Positions 53,294 to 62,783 of a stretch of 63,948 nucleotides of DNA are shown one piece after another. The notes under the pieces were generated by a model that was not told the DNA's origin, ran no database searches, and saw only the letters and a program-made list of their open reading frames with translations. Location of the stretch: contig CAZYMU010000016.1 of the NCBI GenBank assembly GCA_964648465.1, positions 1 to 63,948 of the forward strand. Reading direction: 5' to 3'. The position numbers were made by a program, and so were the translations under genes. The DNA is from Aminicenans sp964648465 (GTDB lineage: Bacteria > Acidobacteriota > Aminicenantia > Aminicenantales > Aminicenantaceae). Each line of letters starts with the position of its first letter. Positions within the stretch are counted from its first letter, which is position 1.

Positions 53294-55864
53294 TCATCTT
53301 GCAATCAGTTGTTTATAACGAGGATCCACACGGAGCCTGTCAAGATCAACTTCCTTAAGGACCTTTTCTATAGAACCGCCACATTCTAAATACTCCTGGA
53401 GCATTTTTATTGCATGTTCACGCTGATTGGCTATCTCAAAAGCCATAATACAAGCAAAAAGCACCCTTGAATTGTTCTTTCCCAGTTCTCGAGCCTTATA
53501 AGCTTCAGCCACTGCATTTTTATAGTCTCCTGTGAGAGCGTAATATCGTGCCAGCCTTCCATGAAGCTCCCCATCTTTTGGATAAATTATCAATTCCTGC
53601 TTAGCTAATTTAATGGCCCGCTGATAGGCTTCTGGTGCCTTTTCTTCATATCCTGGTGTGAAACGGTAAGTATCCCCTAAATTTCCATAAATCGTAGGGT
53701 TGTTTTTACCTAATTTAATAGCCTGTTCGTATTGAGCCATTGCATCAGCATAACGGCGGAGGTAAAAATAAATCGTTCCCAAATTTGAATAGGCATTAGC
53801 ATTTGGTTCTATGGCGATCGATTTTTCGAACATTTCTGCAGCCAATTCTTTTTGCTCCAGATAAGCATAAATAGCTCCTAAGTTGCTAAAAGCACTGGAA
53901 TCTACTGGCATCAATTCCGTAACCTTCCGAAACATTATCTCCGCCTCGCTATACCGTCCATTATAATAATAAAAGTAACCAAGGCTATCATATCCCCCCC
54001 AGTAATCTCGGTTGCATTCAATGGCCTTTTTGTAGGTTTCTTCTGCTTCCACAAACTTGCCATCATCCTCATAGACTCTTGCTAGATTGAGGTAAACATC
54101 AGGATTTACAGGGTCAAATTTTAATGCCTGCAAAAACTCTTTAACAGCATCCTCATATTGATCCGTATCTTTGAGAATGATCCCAAGAGCGACATGAATT
54201 GGAGCAAGATGATTATTCAATTGAATTCCTTTTTCACAATATGATTGAGCTCTTTTAATCCATTTTGGATCTTCTGTTATCTTGTATTTTCGCCAGCACG
54301 ATTCACCTAATCCTGCATAAGCCAGGGCATAAAGGGAATCTTGCTCAATCGCCTTGTTAAACATGCTCATTGCAGTCTCAAGATTACCTTCTATCTTGTA
54401 ATTTTGTAGATAGCCACAGCCTTTCATATAGGATTCATAGGCCCCTGGTACTGATGTTAGTCCATCATTCAATATATTAAGAATTTGCGGCTTAATATTT
54501 ATATCCAACATCATTGCCAGTTCCTTGACGATATCCTCCTGAAAAACTGAAACATTAGCAATGTGTTCATTGATAGTCTTGGAATCCAGTGTGTTCAGAG
54601 TCCTTGTATCAACCAGGTTCAGGGTTAAGCGAACCACATCCCCCATGCGCTGTAGAGTTCCGGTTAAAACAATTGATACTTTAAATACCCGCCATGCGTA
54701 ACCTGCAGTGTTGACTCTACGCCCAGATAATTCATCTGCAGGGATGACCCATAATGATTTCTCAAATTCTTCCATCCGGGCAAGTTTCCTGGTTAGGGAT
54801 TCCACAAGGCCGTCACAAAAAGCTTTATCCTCAGAATCGCCTCCGATAACAGTAAATGGAAGTATCGCAATATGCTTCTTCGTTTCAAAACCTAAATACT
54901 TCTCTAGACTATGACGGATATTGGGAAACAGTAATAACAAGATTAGTACTATACCTACTACGGCAAATGGAACAGCAATCTTACGCAAGAGCCTTGAGGT
55001 AGGACGCGGTATCGTGGTAGCCGTAGAGGGAAGAACAGTTTGTCCTGTACTCACTTCCCGTTTCAAACGTCTCAGGTCGGCTTTAAGGTCTGCAGCACTC
55101 TGGTAGCGTTCGGTCGAATCCTTCTCCATACACTTGTTTATGATTCTTTCAAGCTCCAATGGCACTCCGCTGCGTAAGCTTGTAATTGGCTGGGGATTTT
55201 CATTAAGGATCGAATACAAAACCAATTGAGCGTGCTCTCTAGCAAAGGGTAACTGTCCTGTAAGCATTTCGTAGAGCACTACACCAAAAGACCAGATGTC
55301 TGTGCGAAAATCCATGGATTTCCCGTATGCCTGTTCGGGCGACATATACGCCACAGTGCCCATGACCGTGGCTGTTTCGGTAATCTTAGTTCCCCCAACC
55401 AGTTTGGCCAAACCAAAATCCATTATTTTTGCTTGCCCCTTCTCCGTTACCATGATGTTTGAGCTCTTAATGTCTCTATGAACAATCCCTTTCTCGTGTG
55501 CCTCTCGCAGACCATCGGCTGCCTGCATGCCAATCTCAAGAACTTCCTCCAATTTCAAAGGGCCCGATTTAATCTTTTCCTTCAGAGTTTGCCCATCGAC
55601 ATATTCCATCGCAATAAAAGTCCTGTCCTCCACTTCATCGATCTCATAGATTGTGTTAATGTTCGGGTGATTAAGTGAAGCAGCAGCCTGTGCCTCACGC
55701 ACAAAACGGGTTTTTTCTTCCTCCTTCCTAAGCACCTGGGTTATGATAAATTTCAAAGCCACAGTGCGTTTCAGTTTGGTATCTTCCGCTCTGTATACTA
55801 CTCCCATGCCGCCTTCACCAAGTCTATCAAGGATTTTGTAATGAGAGATTATTCTGCCTATCAT
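53294..55864 (-). CDS. PknB-type Ser/Thr protein kinase with TPR repeats
   Basis: 856 residues. The N-terminal kinase has the glycine loop LGEGGMGVVYRAED, the ATP Lys in TVALKFI, HRDIKSSNIMV (catalytic loop, HRDxKxxN), DFGLAKL and the activation end MSPEQAYG. A transmembrane segment follows (AVPFAVVGIVLILLLLFP, about 305), then an adenylate-cyclase-associated-type region (HIAILPF... LDSKTINEHI) and about ten TPR units from residue 490. This puts the kinase inside the cell and the TPR sensor outside. Such proteins are frequent in Acidobacteriota. Its targets are not known. Independent unit between the cupredoxin-like and RsbW-like genes. Confidence 0.92.
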   Translation of the reverse strand: MIGRIISHYKILDRLGEGGMGVVYRAEDTKLKRTVALKFIITQVLRKEEEKTRFVREAQAAASLNHPNINTIYEIDEVEDRTFIAMEYVDGQTLKEKIKSGPLKLEEVLEIGMQAADGLREAHEKGIVHRDIKSSNIMVTEKGQAKIMDFGLAKLVGGTKITETATVMGTVAYMSPEQAYGKSMDFRTDIWSFGVVLYEMLTGQLPFAREHAQLVLYSILNENPQPITSLRSGVPLELERIINKCMEKDSTERYQSAADLKADLRRLKREVSTGQTVLPSTATTIPRPTSRLLRKIAVPFAVVGIVLILLLLFPNIRHSLEKYLGFETKKHIAILPFTVIGGDSEDKAFCDGLVESLTRKLARMEEFEKSLWVIPADELSGRRVNTAGYAWRVFKVSIVLTGTLQRMGDVVRLTLNLVDTRTLNTLDSKTINEHIANVSVFQEDIVKELAMMLDINIKPQILNILNDGLTSVPGAYESYMKGCGYLQNYKIEGNLETAMSMFNKAIEQDSLYALAYAGLGESCWRKYKITEDPKWIKRAQSYCEKGIQLNNHLAPIHVALGIILKDTDQYEDAVKEFLQALKFDPVNPDVYLNLARVYEDDGKFVEAEETYKKAIECNRDYWGGYDSLGYFYYYNGRYSEAEIMFRKVTELMPVDSSAFSNLGAIYAYLEQKELAAEMFEKSIAIEPNANAYSNLGTIYFYLRRYADAMAQYEQAIKLGKNNPTIYGNLGDTYRFTPGYEEKAPEAYQRAIKLAKQELIIYPKDGELHGRLARYYALTGDYKNAVAEAYKARELGKNNSRVLFACIMAFEIANQREHAIKMLQEYLECGGSIEKVLKEVDLDRLRVDPRYKQLIAR

Positions 55865-56085
55865 TTTTCAAAACACATTTTCTTCATAACAGCAATGAAA
55901 CTCTGTACTATGCGAATGCTGATAAAATGTGTGCGAATAAAGCTTTTTCTTTTTTTGGTATAGAGTATCTGTTATTTTAAACTTAGCTTCTTCCCCTGTA
56001 CCCACACAACTTATAGCAAAGGATAAATTTGAAGTCAACCGATAAATTTAGACAAACTTAAACAAAACAGATAAGTAATTCCCAT

Positions 56086-56113
56086 TTGACATCATTTTTC
56101 CTTTTGATATAAA
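56086..56113 (+). promoter_or_regulatory. Promoter of the RsbW-like gene
   Basis: TTGACA (56086-56091), 16-bp spacer, TATAAA (56108-56113), followed by a 30-bp leader to the GTG start at 56145. The spacer contains TTTTTCCTTTTGA, similar to the candidate promoter at 63042-63070. A standard housekeeping-type promoter. Confidence 0.7.
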
Positions 56114-56144
56114 TTATCTAAGAGTTTAGATGAAGGTAGCATAG

Positions 56145-56594
56145 GTGTTAAAAAAAGAGACCAAAATCAAGATGAACACATTAAAAGTTACAGGCGACCT
56201 TGCAGAAGTAGAGAAAATAAGAACTTTTTTAAGAGAAAATCTCCAGGCATTGGATCTTTCGAATAACGCGTATTATCTGATCGAATTATCTCTTCTGGAG
56301 ATATGCATAAATATCGTCAGATATGCTTATCCTGAGGATATGGGTGAGATTTCTCTTACGATTTGGCAGCAGCAAGGAAGGCTATTTTTTGAAATAAGGG
56401 ATTGGGGGATTCCTTTTAATCCCAAAAAATCAAAAAAACCTGATATTGAGGAAATTATCATGAAAGGCAAAAAGGGTGGATTAGGAATCTTCATTTCGCG
56501 CAAACTTATGGATGGATTTGATTATAAGCGCAAAAATAAGCAAAATGTACTGACTATGTATAAAAGAATTAAAATTGATGGAGCTGAAACCTAA
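56145..56594 (+). CDS. RsbW/SpoIIAB-like ATP-binding anti-sigma-type kinase
   Basis: 149 residues of the HATPase_c (GHKL) superfamily. The N-box is seen in ELSLLEICINIVRYAYPED (Glu and Asn for Mg-ATP), the G1 box as RDWGIPFNP and the G2 box as GKKGGLGIFISRKLMD. Relatives bind sigma factors or STAS partners and phosphorylate a STAS Ser. GTG start with AAGG upstream. A STAS protein gene with a similar promoter lies at 63109. Convergent with the secreted-kinase-like gene behind it (4 bp between stops). Confidence 0.85.
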   Translation: MLKKETKIKMNTLKVTGDLAEVEKIRTFLRENLQALDLSNNAYYLIELSLLEICINIVRYAYPEDMGEISLTIWQQQGRLFFEIRDWGIPFNPKKSKKPDIEEIIMKGKKGGLGIFISRKLMDGFDYKRKNKQNVLTMYKRIKIDGAET

Positions 56595-56597
56595 GAA

Positions 56598-57425
56598 TCA
56601 GTATAAAACTTTATCCTCACCGAATTCCTTGATTTTCTTGTCGATTTCTTTGAGAATTAAGTCCCTACGAACAAGGACAGCGTTTATTTCTTTATCTGTT
56701 AGATATTCTCCAACAACATCTTTTATTGATTCGAAAGTCAAAGTCTTTAGTTTCTCGACAAAAGCCCTGGGGAGCTCTTTCATGATCTTTGGCCCTTCTT
56801 TATGTTTTTCTGAGTAAATGAGTTTGTTTGTGAATTTTTTAGAAGTCCGGAAACTGCGGGAGTGATCGATTAAGATCATTCGCCAATCCTCGGTTATGAG
56901 AATTTGCTTCTGATGTCGGTCTTCATTGGCAATCAGGTTGTCAAAAGCTCGCTGCAAGTAAATCGCGTGATTCCAGTAGAAGACTCTGCGAGGAGGGCAT
57001 TTGACTTTATTCTCTACTTTTTCCTTAAGATTCATCTTAGATTCAATCCATAATTGGCATGAACCACGATTCCCTCGAAATCTTTTTTCAACGGTGGGCG
57101 GAACCATGTTCAGTCCTAGAAGCTTATCCAAACGGTAGGCAGCGATTTCCCATTTCCAGCCTTCTAGAAATCCTTTTTGCCGGCCTTCTGGATTTTTCCA
57201 TAGGGCATTTCTTATGATGCCATCTTTTTCTAATGTGAGTTCCCAGGGATTTGTGACTGCTTCTCGACCGCCCATCTGTACTTTGTCAGTAATTTCTGCT
57301 GTCTTGAGAAATTCTTCCCATTTGGCTCTTTCTGCCACTTCTTCTGGAGTGAACTGAGCAAAACATTGAAGATTAAAAGCTATGATAATCACCAAAGAAA
57401 AAAAAGTAATAAGGATTTTTTTCAT
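56598..57425 (-). CDS. Secreted protein-kinase-like protein, paralog 1
   Basis: 275 residues with signal peptide (ends QCFAQ). By eye it follows PI3/4K-, HipA- or Fam20-type kinases: N-lobe WELTLEKDG...NALWKNP (candidate ATP Lys 77), helix WKWEIAAYRLDKLLGL (candidate Glu 93), VPPTVEKRFRG; C-lobe RAFDNLIANEDRHQKQILI (catalytic-loop-like Asp 169) and RMILIDHSRSFR (metal Asp 187, in place of DFG). A third Asn/Asp in the loop is replaced by Gln. No family name is assigned; function is inferred from motif pattern. GGAGG precedes the ATG. Paralog 2 is 68 bp upstream on the same strand, so a two-gene operon is likely. Confidence 0.7.
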   Translation of the reverse strand: MKKILITFFSLVIIIAFNLQCFAQFTPEEVAERAKWEEFLKTAEITDKVQMGGREAVTNPWELTLEKDGIIRNALWKNPEGRQKGFLEGWKWEIAAYRLDKLLGLNMVPPTVEKRFRGNRGSCQLWIESKMNLKEKVENKVKCPPRRVFYWNHAIYLQRAFDNLIANEDRHQKQILITEDWRMILIDHSRSFRTSKKFTNKLIYSEKHKEGPKIMKELPRAFVEKLKTLTFESIKDVVGEYLTDKEINAVLVRRDLILKEIDKKIKEFGEDKVLY

Positions 57426-57493
57426 CTTCTTCCCTCCTCCATATTTGAGATTTTTTTCGTTAATTTATCTAAAATATGGCATAAAAAGAAATA

Positions 57494-58315
57494 TTAATAC
57501 AAAACCTTATTTTCGCCGTTTTCTTTTATCATTTCTTGCATTTCATTGAGGAGAAGATCTTTACGTTTGAGTACAGCTTCGATCTCTCTGTCCTTTAAAT
57601 AAGGCCCTACAGCATTCTTTATATCATCAATATTTAAGGCTTTAACCTTTTCTACAAAGGCCCTGGGGAGGTATCTGATAAGAAATGTACCCTTTATACC
57701 TTTTTTCCCATAAACGAGTCTCTTCGTGTATTTTTTGCTGGAGCGGAAAGAGCGGGAATGATCGATGAGAATTGTTCGCCAATCCTTAGTGTAGCGTAAA
57801 TTCTGCTGGGTTCGGTCGTCGTTGGCAATCAAGCAGTCAAATGCTCTTGCTAAATACTTCATTTTTGACCACTGCATGAGCTCAGAATCAGGAATATCAA
57901 TTCCTTTTTCCCTCATTTCTAGATCGCTGAATTGAGATTCTATCCAGAGCTGAAGAGACCCTCTCAATCCGTGGAGCTTTCTCTCGACTGTGGGTGGGAC
58001 CATTTTTAATCCAAGAAGTTTATCCATCTCATAAGCAACTATTTCATACTGCCAGCCCTCAAGTTGGTCTTTCTGAATGCCGCTGGGATTTTTCCATACC
58101 CCATATCTTTCCACATCTCCCTTCTTTAATGTGAGCTTTAGTGGTTTTGTAACTCCTTCTCCTATATCTTCAGATTTTATGATTTCCGCAGTTTTGAGGA
58201 ATTTTTCTAGCTCTTCCCTTTGAGCAATTTCAGCAGGAGTGAATTGGCCGATAGCTACATAGCTTTGAGCTATAAAAAGAAACAAAAGCATACTAAGAAA
58301 ACTTTTTTGTTTCAT
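57494..58315 (-). CDS. Secreted protein-kinase-like protein, paralog 2
   Basis: 273 residues with signal peptide (ends YVAIGQ). About half identical to paralog 1 along its length by eye. It keeps the best catalytic set of the three: KLTLKKG...GVWKNPSG (Lys), WQYEIVAYEMDKLLGLKMVP (Glu), RAFDCLIANDDRTQQNLRY with both Asp and the metal Asn, and RTILIDHSRSF. As a secreted protein it would need ATP outside the cytoplasm. First gene of the pair, AGGAAA before the ATG. It may be the active member while others have drifted. The family name is not known to me. Confidence 0.72.
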   Translation of the reverse strand: MKQKSFLSMLLFLFIAQSYVAIGQFTPAEIAQREELEKFLKTAEIIKSEDIGEGVTKPLKLTLKKGDVERYGVWKNPSGIQKDQLEGWQYEIVAYEMDKLLGLKMVPPTVERKLHGLRGSLQLWIESQFSDLEMREKGIDIPDSELMQWSKMKYLARAFDCLIANDDRTQQNLRYTKDWRTILIDHSRSFRSSKKYTKRLVYGKKGIKGTFLIRYLPRAFVEKVKALNIDDIKNAVGPYLKDREIEAVLKRKDLLLNEMQEMIKENGENKVLY

Positions 58316-58427
58316 TTTCTTTTTTCCTAATTCGGTTATTGCTCCTACGATTTTGCTAATAATATAAATCTATTTTTTTTAAAAATCAAATTAATGATTT
58401 TCCATAAATATCTATTAATAATTTGAA

Positions 58428-58455
58428 TTGACATGAATTTCTTTGATAGTATAGG
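58428..58455 (+). promoter_or_regulatory. Promoter of the SdiA-regulated-like gene
   Basis: TTGACA (58428-58433), 16-bp spacer, TATAGG (58450-58455), about 60 bp before the ribosome-binding site GGAGGA of the gene at 58524. Confidence 0.6.
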
Positions 58456-58523
58456 TTTTCATTTCATAAAGAAATGCAATTGTTGAGATTTGAAAATTGG
58501 CTTTTTTTGGGGAGGATTAGAAA

Positions 58524-59357
58524 ATGAGAATAAAGTTTTTTTTAATAATCGGTATAATGTTATTAGCATCTTGTTCATCTGCAAAATACTCTCCAAGTAT
58601 TCGCTTCCCTTATAAATGGTTGGATGTGCAGGGATCTGGCGGAGATATTGACCAGCAAAATTTTACCGAGCCTTCTGGCATATGCTTTCATCCTCAAAGA
58701 AAAACTCTTTTTGTAGTAAGTGATGAGGGAGAGATTGCTGAAATCGAGACTGATGGAACCCCTGTCTTTAATCAAAAGATTCCAGGAGATTTGGAGGGAG
58801 TAACAGCAAATCCTCAATCAGGGCTTTTATACATAATCTATGAAGGCAGGGATGTCATTCTTGAGTTTGATCCGGACAAAAAGGAAGTCATCCGAAAATT
58901 TCCCATAAATAGAGAATTCGAGGGTGACCCCAACTTTCTCCAAAAGCAGGAAGAATGCTACGATAACGGCATTGAATCTATTGCTTTTGTCTCAGATGAA
59001 AATCATACTGAGGGAGGAACTTTTTACATCGGCAACCAATGGGATCCTTCCTGTATAATGGAAGTTCTGGTTCCTTTGAAATCGAGCCAAACCGAGACAG
59101 CCGAAGCTCGTATTATCCGGGTTTTGCCTTTTAAGATGGATGACCCTGCAGCCATGTATTATGATTCCAAGACAGGACTCCTAAATGTCGTGAGTGATGC
59201 AGATAACATCCTTGTGGAGATAACCCTGGAGGGGAAATTAGTTAATGAATATGCTTTTCTCGGGGACGAACAAGAAGGGATTACATTGGACGATGAAGGC
59301 TATCTATACATTGCCCAGGATTCAGGCGGAATCATTAAGGTTAAAGATTTGCGCTAA
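58524..59357 (+). CDS. SdiA-regulated-type beta-propeller lipoprotein
   Basis: 277 residues with a lipoprotein signal (MLLASC, Cys about 17). The rest has repeating propeller lines: TEPSGICFHPQRKTLFVVSD, LEGVTANPQSGLLYIIYEGR, AMYYDSKTGLLNVVSDADN and QEGITLDDEGYLYIAQDSGG, typical of the SdiA-regulated/phytase-like domain family. Substrate or partner is unknown. GGAGGA lies upstream of the ATG. It sits between the kinase-like pair (divergent) and the nucleotide translocase (convergent) and is probably also on the cell surface. Confidence 0.78.
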   Translation: MRIKFFLIIGIMLLASCSSAKYSPSIRFPYKWLDVQGSGGDIDQQNFTEPSGICFHPQRKTLFVVSDEGEIAEIETDGTPVFNQKIPGDLEGVTANPQSGLLYIIYEGRDVILEFDPDKKEVIRKFPINREFEGDPNFLQKQEECYDNGIESIAFVSDENHTEGGTFYIGNQWDPSCIMEVLVPLKSSQTETAEARIIRVLPFKMDDPAAMYYDSKTGLLNVVSDADNILVEITLEGKLVNEYAFLGDEQEGITLDDEGYLYIAQDSGGIIKVKDLR

Positions 59358-59426
59358 CCAGTTATAAAGCTTTATTCAGACCGATTTGTTTTGAGTTGTT
59401 TACTCCTCACTCTTTACTACTCACTT

Positions 59427-60803
59427 TTATTGTTGAGCCTGTTGGGCTGATAGTTTTTTATGCTGCCGGGCAATTAAGATACAAAGGATTATCCAAATCA
59501 ATATTAAAGCTATATTGAATATAGCAACGTTTTCTATGTTTTTTATGTTAACAGCAAAAAATGTTGTTACTACGAAAACAAACAAGGCTGATGATACATC
59601 GCCTGCACGGGAAAAGAAAGTGTGAATAGCTGCCTTTGCTTTGTATTTGGCCTCTCTTGAAGTTATGAGAAAAAGAGCATGGCGGGTTGCATTCATAACA
59701 GAGTAATCCGTGCTGTTTTCCATTGTTTTGGCCCATCTGACTATTATCAGGGTTGCTCCAAAAGCTACAAAGAAATACCCTCCCAGGGCAATGAAAGGCA
59801 GGATGAAGAGGGCTCCTCTGACTCCAAACCACTTGAAAATTCGAGACATCAAGAATAGCTGAAAGATTACTGCAATTAGATTAACAATAAAAAAGAAATT
59901 TGCATACAGTTTGCTGATAAGTTCTGGCTTATCTAAACCTCCGGCAGTACCCATCTCCAAAGCTCTTGTGGCATCGTGGATTATGACTTTTCCTAATACA
60001 TATTCGCCATTTGTGTTGACGAAATTAAGCAACAGAACAAGGAACGCTATATAAAGAAGGTATTTACTCTTAAAAACCAAGCGAAAACTTCCTCCCTTTT
60101 TAAGGGGCTTCTCCTGCTCTTTTTTCTCCGATTCATTCCGGACACTTTTTTTAGTTCCGGTATTCTCAGGTTTTTTAATGTCTCTTTTATGAATGATCAA
60201 GGTCAATAAAATGCAAATCCCCAGAATGCCACCTGCCAGCAGCATCAATCGATAGAGACCCAAGGACCTCATAAGCCAGAGATTAATCTTAGGACCGCAA
60301 AGGGCTCCGAAGTTTGCTCCGAACATAATTATAGGAAACAACCTTTTCCCTGCTTCTTCGGTGTATAGGTCATTGGCAAATCCCCAAAACTGGGCAACAA
60401 TCATCAGGTTAAAGATCCCAATCCAGACGTAAAAAATGATACCTATTGTCCCTAATGAAATTTCAGATAAAGAAAGCATATAAAAGATAACTAAATTGGA
60501 AATGAAGAAGAGTGTTACCCAGACTATTAATTTCTGACGCGGCACCCTAGAAGCAATACTACTGAATATTTTAACCACAAAAATAAACAAAATGGCTATA
60601 GCTCCACTAAGATAGGTTTTAATTTCAGCGCCCTTTCCTGCTAAAATCAAAGCTTCCCTTATTGGCTTTAAAATGTAATAACTTGCAAGAAGTAAAAAGA
60701 CATTAAGAGATAACAGCAAAACTGTAGGAATTTCATCTGGATGAATGACTGTGAACAGTCTGAGAATTTTATAGAGAATTCCAGGCGATTTTTCTGTACT
60801 CAT
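59427..60803 (-). CDS. NTT-type nucleotide (ATP/ADP) translocase family membrane protein
   Basis: 458 residues with about twelve membrane helices. The start SPGILYKILRLFTVIHPDEI and YYILKPIREALIL match the ATP/ADP translocase-like (Npt1/Npt2) group within the MFS clan; the charged loop about residue 210-230 is lysine-rich. Known members exchange ATP for ADP in Rickettsia and Chlamydia; free-living homologues are mostly uncharacterised. Here it is the third gene of a minus-strand run after the phosphatase and kinase-like paralog 3 (95 bp gap), which suggests a shared function. A paralog begins at 63504. Direction and substrate cannot be read from sequence. Confidence 0.82.
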   Translation of the reverse strand: MSTEKSPGILYKILRLFTVIHPDEIPTVLLLSLNVFLLLASYYILKPIREALILAGKGAEIKTYLSGAIAILFIFVVKIFSSIASRVPRQKLIVWVTLFFISNLVIFYMLSLSEISLGTIGIIFYVWIGIFNLMIVAQFWGFANDLYTEEAGKRLFPIIMFGANFGALCGPKINLWLMRSLGLYRLMLLAGGILGICILLTLIIHKRDIKKPENTGTKKSVRNESEKKEQEKPLKKGGSFRLVFKSKYLLYIAFLVLLLNFVNTNGEYVLGKVIIHDATRALEMGTAGGLDKPELISKLYANFFFIVNLIAVIFQLFLMSRIFKWFGVRGALFILPFIALGGYFFVAFGATLIIVRWAKTMENSTDYSVMNATRHALFLITSREAKYKAKAAIHTFFSRAGDVSSALFVFVVTTFFAVNIKNIENVAIFNIALILIWIILCILIARQHKKLSAQQAQQ

Positions 60804-60898
60804 CTTTATTTTTTCATTTCCCCGATTATTTATGACATCCCCTCCATCATATTTTTCTAAATGAGTTTTTCATAAAAAGCATTATGAAGTCAATATAA

Positions 60899-61696
60899 TT
60901 AGAAAAGGACGGATTCTTCCCCTTTTTCTTCTATCAATTGTTTTATTTTATCTGAGATGATTTTTTTTCGTATCAGCAGAGTTTTGATTCCCTCGTCATT
61001 GAGATAGAGCTTGAGTTTGGCTTTGATGGAATCATTATCCAATTTTTGAAGGTTTTGATAAAGCTTCTTCGAGCATCGTCTGATTTTACAGCCAGGGAGT
61101 AACTCCAAAGAAGGGGCGAAAGCCTCAGAGAAGTCAACTCTCCAGACTTTCCAATCCTCTGTTTGGATAAAAATATCATCCGTATCTAGACACTCATCAT
61201 AAACTAAATTCTCGAAAATTTTTATCTCCTCCAGTATGTTTTCAAAATTCTTAGGATCTGGAGGTTCAATATTTCTTCTTTTTCGGTCACTTTCTCTTAT
61301 GAAGTTTTTAATGTATTGCTGGATGGATCCTTTTATGCCCTCTATTTCTCTTTCCACAACAGGAGGAACAATGTTTAGATCGAGTAGTTTATTTAACTCA
61401 TATGCAGCTAATTCGTATTTATAGCTGTCTGGGAGAATTGTAGGTCTTGAAGCGTTTACATGCTTAAAGAATCCTTGCCGTACAATTTCTCCATTATCCA
61501 GAGTAATTCTCCAAGGCGCTGTTCTTCCTGCTTCCTGGTCTTTTTCGACGGAAACAATCTTTGCAGTTCTTAAGTAATTTTCTATGTCTATTTGCTTCAA
61601 ATTTTCTTTGTTGGTTGTTTGCGATTGACACCACCAATTACTAAAAACGAAGCATGTAATAAACAAAAAGGAAAGAGTCTCCTTGTTTTTCATCAT
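60899..61696 (-). CDS. Secreted protein-kinase-like protein, paralog 3 (degenerate catalytic loop)
   Basis: About 265 residues with a signal (MMKNKETLSFLFITCFVFS, perhaps lipidated at WWC). The same plan as paralogs 1 and 2: WRITLDNGEIVRQGFFKHV, YKYELAAYELNKLLDLNIVP, EGIKGSIQQYI and C-terminal ESVLF. The loop reads FENLVYDECLDTDDIFIQTE, so the N-D-R catalytic residues are lost, while VDFSEAF keeps the metal Asp. This could be a pseudokinase. The ATG at 61696 (or 61693) has GGAGAG upstream and lies 56 bp inside the end of the phosphatase gene, indicating coupled translation. Confidence 0.7.
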   Translation of the reverse strand: MMKNKETLSFLFITCFVFSNWWCQSQTTNKENLKQIDIENYLRTAKIVSVEKDQEAGRTAPWRITLDNGEIVRQGFFKHVNASRPTILPDSYKYELAAYELNKLLDLNIVPPVVEREIEGIKGSIQQYIKNFIRESDRKRRNIEPPDPKNFENILEEIKIFENLVYDECLDTDDIFIQTEDWKVWRVDFSEAFAPSLELLPGCKIRRCSKKLYQNLQKLDNDSIKAKLKLYLNDEGIKTLLIRKKIISDKIKQLIEEKGEESVLF

Positions 61697-62783
61697 ATCT
61701 CTCCGTCCAAATTGAGAAATTTCCATTCTCGATGATCAAGGCAGCAGGAATGCCGCCATAATAATCTGACATGCCAGTATCAATGATCCAGATCCTTTCT
61801 TGAAACCGGCTCATATCTTCTCTTGAGACAGCAATGCTGCCAGTTTGGGGCGTGTGTGCTATTACCATATATTTAGCGTTGAGATTGTGCAAGATTCTAT
61901 CGACATCTTCTTTAAAGTCATTCTCGTCCCTTTGGGCTAAACCCCGATACCAGAGTGGTCCGTCAGAGACATAAACAATTTCAGGTTTTGTAATTTGAGT
62001 TTGATAAGGGCATTTAGCTGCAATTCGCAGCATATTCAGTTCTCTACGCAGGAGATTATTTATTTTCTCCAGTTTCCAGGTGGAGAAATTTTCGCTGATT
62101 CCCCCATGAACGAATATAGTGTCATTGATTTTAATGACTGCATTGTGTTGAAGGATCCATCTTCCATATTTTTCATTAAAGGAGTCTGTATACTCTCTTC
62201 GAGCAGAGTGGTTGTTGTTTCTTATGACTTCTCTTAAGAATTTTTCCCAATACGCCTCTAAATTGTTATTTGAGGCAGAATCTAGCTCCGTTTCTTTGAG
62301 GGCATTTTTCTTTATCTTTTTTCTGAATTCTTTTTCTTTCTTCTCCCTGTATTTATCAGGAAGGAAAGAAATAAATTGGTTTACCCCAATATAACCTGCA
62401 TAGCGGAAGGATATTCCCATAATATTCATTTCTTCATGGTTGCCAATCAATGCATGGACCTTACCCCCTGCCTCTTCAGCCTCTTTCTCCAATCTCATCA
62501 ACAGGTCTAAGACCTTCTTTGCATCAGGACCTCTGTCCATGACATCTCCGGTTTGGACAAGATGAGTTTTTTCGCCTGTCCAGTGAAGTTCTTTATTAAT
62601 CAATTCTGTTCCTTTCAGTATTTTTACAAAATCCTCATAGTCACCATGAACATCTCCTACAGCTACAATTTTTTCAACCCCTGTCCATATGTACTGTATG
62701 CTGTCTGCATAGAGATTGAATAGAAAGCTAAAAATAAATAAAGAAAAAATAAATGTTTTCTTAATATTTCTTATTTGTCCCAT
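61641..62783 (-). CDS. Secreted PPP-type (Shewanella-like) metallophosphatase
   Basis: 380 residues with signal peptide (about 1-27, ending NLYAD). All PPP-family metal motifs are present: VAVGDVHGDYED, QTGDVMDRGPD, ALIGNHEEMN, VHGGISENFS and the final His in VIAHTPQTG. The large insert between GNHE and HGG and the wording match the Shewanella-like phosphatase (SLP) group, which removes phosphate from proteins. As an exported enzyme it should act in the periplasm. First gene of a run with kinase-like paralog 3 (56-bp overlap) and the NTT translocase. Confidence 0.86.
   Translation of the reverse strand: MGQIRNIKKTFIFSLFIFSFLFNLYADSIQYIWTGVEKIVAVGDVHGDYEDFVKILKGTELINKELHWTGEKTHLVQTGDVMDRGPDAKKVLDLLMRLEKEAEEAGGKVHALIGNHEEMNIMGISFRYAGYIGVNQFISFLPDKYREKKEKEFRKKIKKNALKETELDSASNNNLEAYWEKFLREVIRNNNHSARREYTDSFNEKYGRWILQHNAVIKINDTIFVHGGISENFSTWKLEKINNLLRRELNMLRIAAKCPYQTQITKPEIVYVSDGPLWYRGLAQRDENDFKEDVDRILHNLNAKYMVIAHTPQTGSIAVSREDMSRFQERIWIIDTGMSDYYGGIPAALIIENGNFSIWTERYDEKQGDSFLFVYYMLRF

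Noticed and set aside
56598..58315. Kinase-like pair as a HipA toxin-antitoxin system
   Set aside because: Both proteins have Sec signal peptides, and there is no HipB-like helix-turn-helix gene next to them.
59427..60803. NTT translocase as evidence of an intracellular energy-parasite lifestyle
   Set aside because: The window has clpB, mutS, pgsA, galU and many secreted peptidases, which suit a free-living scavenger; NTT homologues are also found outside parasites.
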